From NCBI GenBank assembly GCA_944386695.1, contig CALXCB010000007.1, positions 1-41,874 on the forward strand: a DNA stretch of 41,874 nucleotides, read 5' to 3'. Each line of letters opens with the position of its first letter. Positions within the stretch are counted from its first letter, which is position 1. Positions 15,694-24,940 of the stretch are shown piece by piece. Position numbers and translations under genes: made by a program. The notes beneath the pieces are model-generated. The model did not search any database, was not told where the DNA came from, and saw nothing but the letters and a program-made list of their open reading frames with translations. The DNA is from an uncultured Clostridia bacterium (lineage in GTDB: Bacteria; Bacillota; Clostridia; TANB77; CAG-508).

Positions 15694-16365
15694 ATGGGAA
15701 AATTATTTGTAATAGATGGGACAGATGGAAGTGGAAAGCAAACACAATTTACAAAATTACAAGAAAGGTTAAGTAAGGAAGGAATAGAATTTAAAACTGT
15801 AAGTTTTCCGAATTATGATAGTCCAAGTTCATCACTTGTAAAAATGTATTTATCAGGAAAATTTGGTAAAAAAGCTAAAGATGTGAGTCCTTATATAGCA
15901 TCAACATTTTATGCAGCTGACAGATATGCAACATTTAGGACAAAATATCAAGATTACTATGAAAATGGAGGAATAATATTAGCAGATAGATATACAACTG
16001 CTAATATGGTTCATCAAGCAGGAAAAATTTCAGATAAAAACGAGAGAAAAAAATTTTTAGATTGGTTATGGGATTTTGAATTTAATTTATATGGATTACC
16101 AATTCCAACAGAAGTTTTTTTCTTAAATATGCCAGTTGAAAAATCAATTGAATTAATGAAAGGTAGGAAAAATAAATTTACTAATGATGAAAAAAAGGAT
16201 ATACATGAAAGTGATATAAATCATTTGAAAGATTCTTATCATGCTGCATGTGATGTAGCAAAAGATTATAATTGGTATGAAATTAGATGTGTGAAAGAAG
16301 ATAGAATAAGAACAATAGAAGATATCCATGAAGAAATTTATGATGAGATTAAAAAGCACTTATAA
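15694..16365 (+). CDS. tmk: Thymidylate kinase
   Basis: Tmk phosphorylates dTMP to dTDP with ATP. The P-loop is IDGTDGSGKQTQ at residues 6-17. The dTMP-binding region FYAADRYATFRTKY and the DRYTTANMVHQ motif follow, with the lid GRKNKF near residue 150. The 223-residue length is normal, though this is the divergent branch with KQ after the P-loop Gly rather than KST. An ATG at 15673 is in frame, but the AAAGGAAGG that it contains is spaced correctly for the ATG at 15694, which also puts the first strand (KLFVID) at the expected place. It has its own promoter. Confidence 0.93.
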   Translation: MGKLFVIDGTDGSGKQTQFTKLQERLSKEGIEFKTVSFPNYDSPSSSLVKMYLSGKFGKKAKDVSPYIASTFYAADRYATFRTKYQDYYENGGIILADRYTTANMVHQAGKISDKNERKKFLDWLWDFEFNLYGLPIPTEVFFLNMPVEKSIELMKGRKNKFTNDEKKDIHESDINHLKDSYHAACDVAKDYNWYEIRCVKEDRIRTIEDIHEEIYDEIKKHL

Positions 16366-16390
16366 AACTTATAGAAACAGTAACTATTTA

Positions 16391-16417
16391 TGTCGAATAG
16401 TGTCGAAAAATGTGAAT
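16391..16417 (+). promoter_or_regulatory. Tandem Spo0A-box-like repeats
   Basis: TGTCGAA occurs at 16391-16397 and again at 16401-16407. A degenerate third copy (TGTGAAT) is at 16411-16417, all in a 10-base period. TGTCGAA matches the Spo0A binding consensus. The repeats lie 28-54 bases upstream of the -35 of the DUF6514 gene, a usual place for an activator. Confidence 0.5.
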
Positions 16418-16444
16418 AAATCAAAGAAAAATTCAAAATGTCTA

Positions 16445-16473
16445 TTGCAAAAATAAATAACTTGTGTTATATT
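16445..16473 (+). promoter_or_regulatory. Promoter of the DUF6514 gene
   Basis: TTGCAA (16445-16450), 17 bases, TATATT (16468-16473) preceded by TGT, an extended -10. Confidence 0.6.
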
Positions 16474-16510
16474 ATGTAAGGTTGTGAAAAATGAGGAAAG
16501 GAAGGAAAGT

Positions 16511-16813
16511 GTGAAAACATTTTTTGATGGAGTATTTATTGACAAGAAGAAACTAGAAGAGGCAGGCATCAAATACCCCATAAAACTAGAATATTTTAAA
16601 ACAACAGGAGAAGAAGAAAATGTTGAAACGAGATTCGGAATAGAAGTAGTGAAAACAGAGTATTTAGAAGATAGTGTTAAAATAGAATCTAAAGAAGTGA
16701 AAAGTGTAACAAATAATTTACAAGAACAAGAGCGAATTCTAACATTATTAAAAAATAATGAGGTCACGCCAATTGGAGTCGAGGATGTTTTACAGGAAAT
16801 AATAGAAAATTGA
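16511..16813 (+). CDS. DUF6514-family protein
   Basis: A 100-residue protein: KTFFDGVFIDKKKLEEAGI, a central beta-rich segment ETRFGIEVVKTEYLEDSV, and a C-terminal helix EQERILTLLKNNEVTPIGVE. This looks like the small DUF6514 family of Clostridia, whose function is unknown; there is no membrane helix or signal. GTG at 16511 is chosen because GGAAGG is seven bases upstream; the in-frame GTG at 16484 sits only a few bases past the expected transcription start. The tandem 0A-box-like repeats upstream suggest control during the transition to sporulation (inference). A terminator follows. Confidence 0.8.
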   Translation: MKTFFDGVFIDKKKLEEAGIKYPIKLEYFKTTGEEENVETRFGIEVVKTEYLEDSVKIESKEVKSVTNNLQEQERILTLLKNNEVTPIGVEDVLQEIIEN

Positions 16814-16839
16814 GGTAATTAAATGAATGTATTTATAGA

Positions 16840-16872
16840 AAAGATAGTATAATTAAAGGATACTATCTTTTT
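16840..16872 (+). terminator. Intrinsic terminator after the DUF6514 gene
   Basis: AAAGATAGTA (16840-16849) pairs with TACTATCTTT (16861-16870), leading into TTTTT. Confidence 0.8.
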
Positions 16873-16949
16873 AAATTATGTGAAAAATATAAATAAAATT
16901 TTTGCTACAATCAATATAAACATTTATTTCTGATAATTTAAAATTAACA

Positions 16950-16978
16950 TTGACTTTTAGCAAAAATCTATATATAAT
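16950..16978 (+). promoter_or_regulatory. Promoter of the topA operon
   Basis: TTGACT (16950-16955), 17 bases, TATAAT (16973-16978). The leader then has an 18-base perfect palindrome at 17012-17029, framed by AAAGGC (16998-17003) and GCCTTT (17042-17047). Confidence 0.7.
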
Positions 16979-17071
16979 TTAAAAGATTACATAACATAAA
17001 GGCAAAACAAAGTTAAAAAATTTTTTAACCAAAATGAAAAAGCCTTTAGGAAGAGAGGAAAAAGATAGTAT

Positions 17072-19129
17072 ATGGCAGATAAATTAATAATAGTAGAATC
17101 ACCTGCAAAGGCAAATACTATAAAAAAATTTTTAGGAGGAAGCACAAAAGTTCTTGCCTCAATGGGACATATAAGAGATTTACCAAAATCAAAAATGGGA
17201 ATAGATATAGAACATGATTTTGAACCACAATATATAAATATAAGAGGAAAAGGAGAATTAATAAAAACATTAAAGAAAGAAGCTAAATCAGCAAAAAAAA
17301 TATATTTAGCAACTGACCCGGATCGAGAAGGAGAAGCAATTGCATGGCATTTATCTCATATTTTAGATGTAGAAGATGGGAAAATTACAAGAGTAACATT
17401 TAATGAAATAACAAAAGGAGCAGTAAAAAAAGCTATTCAAGAGCCAAGAGATATAGATTTAAATTTAGTTGATGCTCAACAAGCACGTAGAGTATTAGAT
17501 AGAATAGTAGGATATAATATAAGTCCTGTTCTATGGAAAAAAGTAAAAAGAGGACTATCAGCAGGAAGAGTACAATCAGTTGCAGTAAAGCTTATAGTTG
17601 ATAGGGAAGAAGAAATAGAAAAATTCATACCAGAAGAATATTGGAATATATATGTAAACTTATTAGACGAAAAAACAAAAAAAGAATTTGAAGCACATTT
17701 TACAGGAAAAAATGGAAAAAAGATAGAATTACATAAAAAAGAAGAAGTTGACGAAATCTTAAAATATCTAGAAAAAAGCACATATATAGTAAAGGATATA
17801 AAAAGAGGTGAAAAGAAAAGAAATCCAGCACCACCATTCACAACAAGTACAATGCAACAAGAAGCATCAAGAAAATTAAATTTCACATTAAAAAGAACAA
17901 TGTCAATAGCACAAGGACTGTATGAAGGAGTAAAATTACCACAAGGACATACAGGACTTATTACATATATGAGAACAGACTCAACCAGAATTTCAGAAGA
18001 AGCAAGAGCTGCTGCTAAAGAACAAATAGTATCAACTTATGGAGAAAAATATTATGAAAATAGATATTACAAGAAAAACAAAGAGGCTCAAGATGCGCAT
18101 GAAGCAATACGACCTACTCATATTGAGCTTGAACCAGACTCAATAAAAGAATATTTATCTCCAGATCAATATAAATTATATAAATTAGTTTACAATAGAT
18201 TTTTAGCAAGTCAAATGTCAGCAGCAGTATTTGACACAATGCAAGTTTCAATAAAAGCTGGAGAATATGACTTAAAAGCTAGTGGGCAAAATCTTAAATT
18301 CCAAGGGTTTATGGTACTTTATGTTGAATCAACAGATAGTGAGCCAGAAAAAGAAAAAGGAATGTTACCTCCACTAGAAGAAAATCAAACAGTAAAAAAA
18401 GAAAAAATAAATCCAAAACAAAGTTTTACAGAGCCACCTAGCAGATATACAGAAGCCAGTTTAGTAAAAGCATTAGAAGAAAAAGGAATAGGAAGACCAA
18501 GTACATATTCACCAATAATTACAACAATTATAGAAAGACATTATATACAAAAGGAACAAAAGCAATTAGTGCCAACAGAATTAGGAAAAATAGTAAATAA
18601 AATTTTAGTAGAAAATTTTTCTGATATAGTAAATGAGACATTTACAGCAGAAATAGAAACTAGATTTGATAAAATTGCAGAAGGAAATGAAAACTGGAAG
18701 AAAGTCATAAGAGAATTTTATACACCTTTTATAAAAGAAGTAGAAGATGTAGAGAAAAAGCTTGAACATGTAGAAATACAAGATGAAGAATCAGATGTGG
18801 TTTGTGAAAAATGTGGAAGAAAAATGGTTTATAAGTATGGAAGATACGGAAAATTTTTAGCTTGTCCAGGATTCCCAGAATGTAGAAATACAAAGGCAAT
18901 TGTTGAAACTATAGATGTACCTTGCCCAAGCTGTGGAGGAACAGTATTAGTTAAAAAAAGTAAGAGAGGAAGAAAATTCTACGTTTGTGAAAATAGTCCA
19001 GAAAAATGTAATTATATATCTTGGAATAAACCTAAGCCAGGAGAAAAATGGAATCCAGAGGAAAAAGCTGATATAGATGTAAAACCAAAAAAGAAAAAGG
19101 CGAAGAAAAAAACGACAAAGAAGAAGTGA
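17072..19129 (+). CDS. topA: DNA topoisomerase I
   Basis: TopA relaxes negative supercoils through a 5'-phosphotyrosine link. The Toprim domain opens KLIIVESPAKANTIKKFL with the metal triad TDPDREGEAIAWH near residue 89. LSAGRVQSVAVKL (near 169) and the active site GLITYMRTDSTRIS with Tyr299 follow. Two C-terminal zinc ribbons are intact: CEKCGRKM...CPGFPEC and CPSCGG...CENSPEKC. The last residues are a lysine-rich tail. The 685-residue length is normal. GGAAGAGAGGAAAAAGATAGTAT precedes the ATG. The ogg gene starts eight bases downstream and smc follows, so the three form an operon for DNA topology, repair and chromosome structure. Confidence 0.98.
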   Translation: MADKLIIVESPAKANTIKKFLGGSTKVLASMGHIRDLPKSKMGIDIEHDFEPQYINIRGKGELIKTLKKEAKSAKKIYLATDPDREGEAIAWHLSHILDVEDGKITRVTFNEITKGAVKKAIQEPRDIDLNLVDAQQARRVLDRIVGYNISPVLWKKVKRGLSAGRVQSVAVKLIVDREEEIEKFIPEEYWNIYVNLLDEKTKKEFEAHFTGKNGKKIELHKKEEVDEILKYLEKSTYIVKDIKRGEKKRNPAPPFTTSTMQQEASRKLNFTLKRTMSIAQGLYEGVKLPQGHTGLITYMRTDSTRISEEARAAAKEQIVSTYGEKYYENRYYKKNKEAQDAHEAIRPTHIELEPDSIKEYLSPDQYKLYKLVYNRFLASQMSAAVFDTMQVSIKAGEYDLKASGQNLKFQGFMVLYVESTDSEPEKEKGMLPPLEENQTVKKEKINPKQSFTEPPSRYTEASLVKALEEKGIGRPSTYSPIITTIIERHYIQKEQKQLVPTELGKIVNKILVENFSDIVNETFTAEIETRFDKIAEGNENWKKVIREFYTPFIKEVEDVEKKLEHVEIQDEESDVVCEKCGRKMVYKYGRYGKFLACPGFPECRNTKAIVETIDVPCPSCGGTVLVKKSKRGRKFYVCENSPEKCNYISWNKPKPGEKWNPEEKADIDVKPKKKKAKKKTTKKK

Positions 19130-19137
19130 GATAAATT

Positions 19138-20004
19138 ATGGAAGAACAAAAATATATATTAAAAAATCAGGACTCATTTGAACTAAAGCATATTTTCGAT
19201 TGTGGGCAATGTTTTAGATGGAATGAGGAAGTAGATGGTAGTTATACAGGTGTTTTTGGTAGAAATGTTTTAAATGTACAAAAACATCAAGATGAAATAA
19301 TATTTAAAGGTATAGTAAGTGGTGATATAGAAAAAATAGTAATATCTTATTTTGATTTAGATAGAAATTATACAAAAATAAAAGAAAATCTTTCTAAAAT
19401 AGATGAAAATGTAAAGCTAAGTGTAGAATATGGTGAAGGTATCAGAATATTAAATCAAGAATTAATAGAAACTATTTTATCATTTATAATATCTGCAAAT
19501 AATAATATTCCAAGAATTAAAGGCATAATAGAAAGAATTTGCCAAAATTATGGAGATAAAATTGTATGGAATGAAAAAAGTTATTATACATTTCCTACAC
19601 TAGATCAGTTAAAGGATGTAAGTATTGAAGAATTTAGAAATTTAGGTGCAGGATTTAGAGATAGGAGATTATACGAAACAATTCATATGTTATTAGATGG
19701 AACTGTAAACATAAGTGCTTTATATGTGGAAAAAGATACACAAAAAGTAAGAGAGGAATTGTTAAAATTATCTGGAGTAGGACCAAAAGTTGCTGATTGC
19801 ATTTTACTATTTTCAGATTTAAAAAGATTTGATGTCTTTCCAATAGATGTTTGGGTTAGAAGAGTAATGAATGAACTTTATATAAAAAATCCAGATGAAA
19901 CAAAAGTTAATAAAAAACAAATTGAAAAAATTGCTAAAGAAAAATTTGGAGCTTTAGAAGGACTTGCACAACAATATTTATTTTATTGGAAAAGAGAAGC
20001 ATGA
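19138..20004 (+). CDS. ogg: 8-oxoguanine DNA glycosylase/AP lyase (Ogg1 type)
   Basis: It removes oxidised guanine from DNA. The N-terminal domain has FDCGQCFRWNEEVDGSYTGV, the hallmark of the OGG1/AlkA branch. The catalytic domain has ETILSFIISANNNIPRIKGI, GAGFRDRRLY and the helix-hairpin-helix LSGVGPKVADCILLFS. The catalytic lysine is Lys217 in GPKVAD, and the conserved Asp237 lies in FPIDVWVRRVM. 288 residues is the usual size. It begins eight bases after the topA stop with a weak ribosome binding site, so translation is probably coupled. smc begins 29 bases downstream. Confidence 0.93.
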   Translation: MEEQKYILKNQDSFELKHIFDCGQCFRWNEEVDGSYTGVFGRNVLNVQKHQDEIIFKGIVSGDIEKIVISYFDLDRNYTKIKENLSKIDENVKLSVEYGEGIRILNQELIETILSFIISANNNIPRIKGIIERICQNYGDKIVWNEKSYYTFPTLDQLKDVSIEEFRNLGAGFRDRRLYETIHMLLDGTVNISALYVEKDTQKVREELLKLSGVGPKVADCILLFSDLKRFDVFPIDVWVRRVMNELYIKNPDETKVNKKQIEKIAKEKFGALEGLAQQYLFYWKREA

Positions 20005-20033
20005 TAAAAAAATAATAATAGAAAGAGGAAGAT

Positions 20034-23000
20034 ATGTACTTAAAAAGATTAGAATTACAAGGATTTAAGTCTTTTGCAGATAAAACAGTTTTAGAATTTA
20101 TGCCAGGAATTACAACTGTAATAGGACCAAATGGTTCAGGAAAAAGTAATATAGCTGATGCCATCAGATGGGTATTAGGTGAACAGAGTATGAAAGAGCT
20201 TCGTGGTGGTAAATCAATGGATATTATTTTTGCTGGAACTCAAACTAGAAAATCTCTCGGATTTGCAGAAGTTTCTCTTGTATTTGATAATACAGATGGG
20301 AAACTTCCTATTGAATACCAAGAAGTTATAGTAACAAGAAAGCTTTATAGAAGTGGCGAAACAGGATATTATATAAATAAGGTTCAATGCAGACTAAAAG
20401 ACATTTTAGAATTATTTATGGATACAGGAATAGGAAAAGATGGCTATTCTATAATAGGTCAGGGAAAAATAGATGAGATTTTAAGTAATAAATCAGAAGA
20501 CAGAAGAAATGTTTTTGAAGAAGCAGCAGGAATTGTAAAATTCAAAACTCGAAAACAAGAATCTGAAAAAAAGCTAGAACATACAAAATTGAATGTTTTA
20601 AGGATAAATGATATTTTAACAGAGATAGAATCTAATTTAGAACCTTTAAAAATGCAGGCAGATAAGGCTAAAAAATTTATTGATATGAAATCAGATCTAA
20701 AAAATATTGAAGTAGGTTTATTTATACATAATATAGAAAAATATAAAGAAGAATTAGTAAAGATCGAAGAAGATATCGAAATTATGAAATCTAACTGTAA
20801 TTTAGAGGAAGGAAAACTAGAAAAAATTAAAATCTTGAAAGAAGAACTAAAAGAAAATATAGATGAACTTACAGAGTCTATAGAAAAGACTCAAAATTTA
20901 GGGTTTACTAGTAAAACAGATATTGAATCCTTAACATCTGAAATAAATATAGCTAAATCTAAAATCGAAAACAATGAAGAAAATAAAGAGAGATTTAAAG
21001 AAGAAATAGAAGAATTTAAAGAAAAAATAAATAAAACAAAAGAAGAAATGGAAATAAAGTTAAGTAAAAAAGAAGGGTTAAAAGAAAATAAAGAAAAATA
21101 TGAGAAAGAATTAGCTGAAAAACAAAAAGAATTAGATGAAATCAATAAAACATTATCTCAAAAAGAATTAGAAATAGAAAATGATAAACGCAGATTAGAA
21201 CAAAATACAGATAAAAAATATGAAATCGAATCAAGTATAAATGAGCAAAAAGCAAATATTGCAAATTTAGATAAAAGAAAACAGCAATTAGAAAATGAAA
21301 TACAAAATAATATATCTGAATTAGATAATACAAGATTTTCAAAAGAAGAAATACAAAAGGCATTTTATGAAATTCAAAAAAATAAAAATGAAATAAACAA
21401 AAAAATTGAAGAAATACAATTAGAAAAAAACAAAGCTGAAGAAAAAATAAAAACAATAGACTTAAAAATAAATAATAGTACTCAAGAGCTTAATTTTAAG
21501 GAGTCAAAATATAAATTTTTACAAGAAACAGAAAAAGAAAAGGAAGGGTATCAGAGAAGTGTAAAAGCACTTTTACAAAATTGTGAAAAAATAAAAGAAT
21601 TAGGAAAAGGTGTAAAAGGTGCTATTGCTGAATTAATTGATGTTCCCTTAGAATTGGAAACAGCAATAGAAATGGCTCTAGGAGCTAGTCTTCAAAATAT
21701 AGTTACAGAAAATGAGCAAGATGCAAAAAGATTAATTGAATATCTTCGTCAAAACAATTTAGGACGAGCATCATTTTTACCAATTTCAACAATAAAAGGA
21801 AAGAAATTAGAAAAAATTAAAGGTAAAAACAAAGGAGTGCTTGGAGTTGCATCAGATTTAATAAAATATGATAAAGACATAGAACAAATTATTTTAAGTT
21901 TGCTTGGTAGAACTGTAATTGTAGAAAATATGGATGTAGCAATTTTGCTTGCTAAAGAAAATAGTCATACATTTAAAATAGTAACTTTAGATGGTGATAT
22001 AGTAAATCCATCTGGTTCTATGTCAGGAGGCTCTATTAATAAAAAAACAGTAAAAATATTAGGAAGAAGTAAAGAAATAGAAGAATTAGCAAAACAAATA
22101 AATAACATAAAAGAAATACAAGAAAAGTTGAAAAACGAAAAAGAAGAGATATTAGCATCTTCTAAAGATATCTTAGAAAAAGCTCAAAGTTTAGAGGGAT
22201 CACTTCAAACTATTGAGATTAAGTATAATGTAGAAAATCAAAAACTACAAACTATAGATGAAAATATAAATAAAATAACAAAAGTTTTGGAAAAGGTAAG
22301 ACAAGAAAAGAAAGAATTAGAAGGTCAGAAAAAAGAAATATTAAATGTTATAGAATCAAATACAAAAAAGAAAGAAGAACTTGATATCGAAAATACAAAT
22401 TTAAGAGAAAAGATAAATGCGTTTGCAGATTCAAATAAAGATACACAAAAAAAGGTAGATGATTTAAATTTTGATATTGTAAATTTAAAAATATCTGTAT
22501 CTTCATTTTATGAAAGTGAAACCTCAATCGATGAAATGGCTCAAATGCTACAAAATGAGATAGAAAATCAAAATAAGAATATAGAGGTCAAGGAAAAGAA
22601 AATCAAAGACATGACTCATGAGCAAAAAGAATTTGAGGAAAAAATCCAACAAGCAGAAGAAAAAATAAAAGAGATAAAAGAAAGACTTGGCAAAGTAGAT
22701 AGTGATGTTGAGCAAATGAAAAAACAAAGAGTAGAAGCAAATGAAAAATTATCTCAAAAAGAACAGGAAGAGACAGAAGAATTTAAAATAATTGAAGATT
22801 TAAAAGGACAAGTTGTTAAACTAGATGTAAAAAAATCAAAAATAGAGGATAATCTAAATGAAGTTATATCACTACTATGGGATGAATATGAGCTTACACC
22901 AAATACAGCAGAAGGATTTGAAAAACCAGCAAATGTTGCTATAACTGAAAGAAGAGTGCGTAATTTAAGGCAAGACATAAAAGAATTAGGTCATGTGAAT

Positions 23001-23588
23001 GTAGATTCAATAGAAGAATATAAAAAACAAAAAGAGAGATATGACTTTATGTGTGAACAACGTTTAGATTTAGAAAATACTATGGCTAAATTAAGAGATA
23101 TGATTTCAGAAATTACAGAAAATATGAAGAATATATTTAAAGAAAAAATGAAAATCATAAACGAAAATTTTGGAGAAACTTTTAAGGAATTATTTGGAGG
23201 AGGAGAAGCAAAGATAGTATTAGAAGATGAAAGTAAGGTACTAGAATGCGGTATAGATATAAAAGCAGAACCTCCTGGCAAAAAACTTAAAAGTCTAGGT
23301 CTCTTATCTGGAGGAGAAAGAGCATTTACAGCAATTGCACTTTTGTTTGCAATTTTAAAAATGAATCCAGCTCCATTTTGTGTATTAGATGAGATAGAGG
23401 CAGCTCTTGATGATGTAAATGTTAATAGATATGCGGAATTTTTGAAAAAATTTGCAGTTGGAACACAATTTTTGGTAATTACTCATAGAAAAGGTACAAT
23501 GGAAGTAGCAGATACTGTTTATGGAATTACAATGGAAGAGAAGGGAATATCAAAGCTTCTATCTATGAATTTGAAGTCTAGCAAATAA
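20034..23588 (+). CDS. smc: Chromosome segregation SMC ATPase
   Basis: SMC is the condensin core that compacts and aligns the origin region. The N-terminal head shows LQGFKSFADKT, the Walker A VIGPNGSGKSNIADAIRWVLGE, split by the Q-loop region. Two long coiled coils, rich in Glu and Lys, flank a hinge at about residues 510-670 (VKGAIAELIDVPLE, then GSMSGGSI). The C-terminal head has the signature LLSGGERAFTAIALLFAI and Walker B FCVLDEIEAALDD. 1184 residues is normal. The start ATG follows GAAAGAGGAAGAT. It is third in the topA-ogg-smc operon rather than being followed by ftsY, as it is in Bacillus. Confidence 0.98.
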   Translation: MYLKRLELQGFKSFADKTVLEFMPGITTVIGPNGSGKSNIADAIRWVLGEQSMKELRGGKSMDIIFAGTQTRKSLGFAEVSLVFDNTDGKLPIEYQEVIVTRKLYRSGETGYYINKVQCRLKDILELFMDTGIGKDGYSIIGQGKIDEILSNKSEDRRNVFEEAAGIVKFKTRKQESEKKLEHTKLNVLRINDILTEIESNLEPLKMQADKAKKFIDMKSDLKNIEVGLFIHNIEKYKEELVKIEEDIEIMKSNCNLEEGKLEKIKILKEELKENIDELTESIEKTQNLGFTSKTDIESLTSEINIAKSKIENNEENKERFKEEIEEFKEKINKTKEEMEIKLSKKEGLKENKEKYEKELAEKQKELDEINKTLSQKELEIENDKRRLEQNTDKKYEIESSINEQKANIANLDKRKQQLENEIQNNISELDNTRFSKEEIQKAFYEIQKNKNEINKKIEEIQLEKNKAEEKIKTIDLKINNSTQELNFKESKYKFLQETEKEKEGYQRSVKALLQNCEKIKELGKGVKGAIAELIDVPLELETAIEMALGASLQNIVTENEQDAKRLIEYLRQNNLGRASFLPISTIKGKKLEKIKGKNKGVLGVASDLIKYDKDIEQIILSLLGRTVIVENMDVAILLAKENSHTFKIVTLDGDIVNPSGSMSGGSINKKTVKILGRSKEIEELAKQINNIKEIQEKLKNEKEEILASSKDILEKAQSLEGSLQTIEIKYNVENQKLQTIDENINKITKVLEKVRQEKKELEGQKKEILNVIESNTKKKEELDIENTNLREKINAFADSNKDTQKKVDDLNFDIVNLKISVSSFYESETSIDEMAQMLQNEIENQNKNIEVKEKKIKDMTHEQKEFEEKIQQAEEKIKEIKERLGKVDSDVEQMKKQRVEANEKLSQKEQEETEEFKIIEDLKGQVVKLDVKKSKIEDNLNEVISLLWDEYELTPNTAEGFEKPANVAITERRVRNLRQDIKELGHVNVDSIEEYKKQKERYDFMCEQRLDLENTMAKLRDMISEITENMKNIFKEKMKIINENFGETFKELFGGGEAKIVLEDESKVLECGIDIKAEPPGKKLKSLGLLSGGERAFTAIALLFAILKMNPAPFCVLDEIEAALDDVNVNRYAEFLKKFAVGTQFLVITHRKGTMEVADTVYGITMEEKGISKLLSMNLKSSK

Positions 23589-23628
23589 AATTTTTCTGGA
23601 TTAATAATTAATTAAAAAAGTATAAAAT

Positions 23629-23658
23629 TTGAAAAGATGGTAAAAATTTTAATATATA
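23629..23658 (+). promoter_or_regulatory. Possible promoter of the tail-anchored protein gene
   Basis: TTGAAA (23629-23634), 18 bases, TATATA (23653-23658); the -10 is weak. Confidence 0.35.
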
Positions 23659-23682
23659 CATTTTTTTTACAGGAGGAACTTT

Positions 23683-24006
23683 ATGGAAAAGAGCCAAATG
23701 AAAAATATGGTTATATTAAAAAATTTACCATCTAATTTAGTTGAGGAAGCTTTTGTAATATTTAAGTCTAATAGTGTTGCCAAAAGTTTAAAGTATAAAA
23801 CAGAAACTTGTGTAAATGCTGAGAACAAAGCAAAATCTAAAGACTATATAATTAAAGAGGCTGAAATGATTATTTGTAATTATATTAGTTCTATGGAAAA
23901 GAAACAAAAAAAGAATGAAAAAATAAAGAAAGATAAAAAATATACCATGTTAAAGATTTACAGTGTTATTGTAACTGGTCTATTAGTTTTAATGATAATT
24001 TTATAG
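23683..24006 (+). CDS. Unknown tail-anchored membrane protein
   Basis: 107 residues with no signal at the N-terminus, a soluble part of about 75 residues (ILKNLPSNLVEEAFVIFKSN, then KDYIIKEAEMIICNYIS), a very basic stretch (KKQKKNEKIKKDKK) and a single C-terminal helix (YSVIVTGLLVLMIIL). The layout predicts a cytosolic domain held by a C-terminal anchor. I do not recognise the family. The AGGAGGAAC before the ATG is strong. It sits between smc and the SpoIVFA-like gene, with a 57-base gap to the latter, and may belong to the sporulation group, but nothing in its sequence proves that. Confidence 0.75.
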   Translation: MEKSQMKNMVILKNLPSNLVEEAFVIFKSNSVAKSLKYKTETCVNAENKAKSKDYIIKEAEMIICNYISSMEKKQKKNEKIKKDKKYTMLKIYSVIVTGLLVLMIIL

Positions 24007-24063
24007 TAATAAAATAAATTTAGCAGGCATATAAATTAAACAGAAAAACAAAGGAAGCGGTGA

Positions 24064-24934
24064 ATGTTTATGGAAAAGGCGATGTCTGTTGAAGAGAAGA
24101 TAAGAAGAGCAGAAGAAATTTATAATAGACGTAATGGTAATTATAATGTAAATTATTCAAAAAACAAAGAGAAAAAAGGAAAAAGTTTTACTTATAGAAT
24201 GGTAAAACAAATTATAGTTTGTTTTATAATTTATGGAATTTTTTATGTAGTTACAAATAGAGAGTATTTTTTATCTGAAGAATTTAAAGGGAAAGTAGAG
24301 AGTATAGTAAGTCAAAATGAAACTTTAAATAATACATATCACTACATAATGGGTTATATAGAAAAATACTTTAAAAATTCAGAAGAAAGTGGCAATGAAC
24401 AAGAAAAAGATGAAAATGCTCCGAATACTGAAACAGAGCAAAACTTGGAAAATAATGATGAAAATATTGGAGGGGCAAATGAAGAATCGAATAATTTTGA
24501 AGAAGAGAAGTCACAAGAAGAAATAGATGTAGCTGATATAAAAAATACAACAAGTTTTATAATTCCAGTAGAAGGCACAATAAGTTCAACTTTCGGATGG
24601 AGAACTCCAACGACATCAACGGTTCCTAAATATCATACAGGATTAGATATAGCAGCTACTACAGGAACAGTAATAAAATCTGCAACTGATGGAGTTATAA
24701 CGCTTGCTTCATCAGAAGGGGATTATGGCAATCATTATAAAATTTCGACAGGAGATATAACTATAATTTATGCTCATTGTAGTAAATTATATTTAAAAGA
24801 AGGAGATACTGTTTATCAAGGACAAGAAATTGCAGAGGTTGGCTCAACTGGAAATTCAACTCGGACCACATTTACATTTTGAAATAAGAAAAGGAGATAG
24901 ATTAGTTGATCCTCAATTAATAGTGGATATTTAA
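24064..24934 (+). CDS. Membrane-anchored M23 protein, SpoIVFA-like, broken by one inserted base
   Basis: Order: a basic N-terminus (EKIRRAEEIYNRRN), a membrane helix near residues 47-60 (IIVCFIIYGIFYVV), an acidic linker, then an M23 domain (IIPVEGTISSTFGWR, YHTGLDIAATTGTVI, IIYAHCSKLYLKEGD). The frame stops early at 24882. An extra C at about 24862 breaks GSTGNST|GPHLHFEIRKGDR; removing it restores the HLHFE zinc motif and an end at 24934. The M50 protease gene starts seven bases later. In Bacillus SpoIVFA is an anchored protein of this layout that holds and inhibits the SpoIVFB protease, which supports the assignment; here both M23 metal motifs would be kept. Confidence 0.85.
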
Positions 24935-24940
24935 GAGATT

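Noticed and set aside
16384..16767. 127-codon frame on the minus strand
   Set aside because: It is antisense to the DUF6514 gene and its promoter; no ribosome binding site, Phe/Ser-rich shadow composition.
17476..17886. 136-codon frame on the minus strand
   Set aside because: It is antisense to conserved topA coding sequence with no start signals; a shadow of AT-rich codon use.
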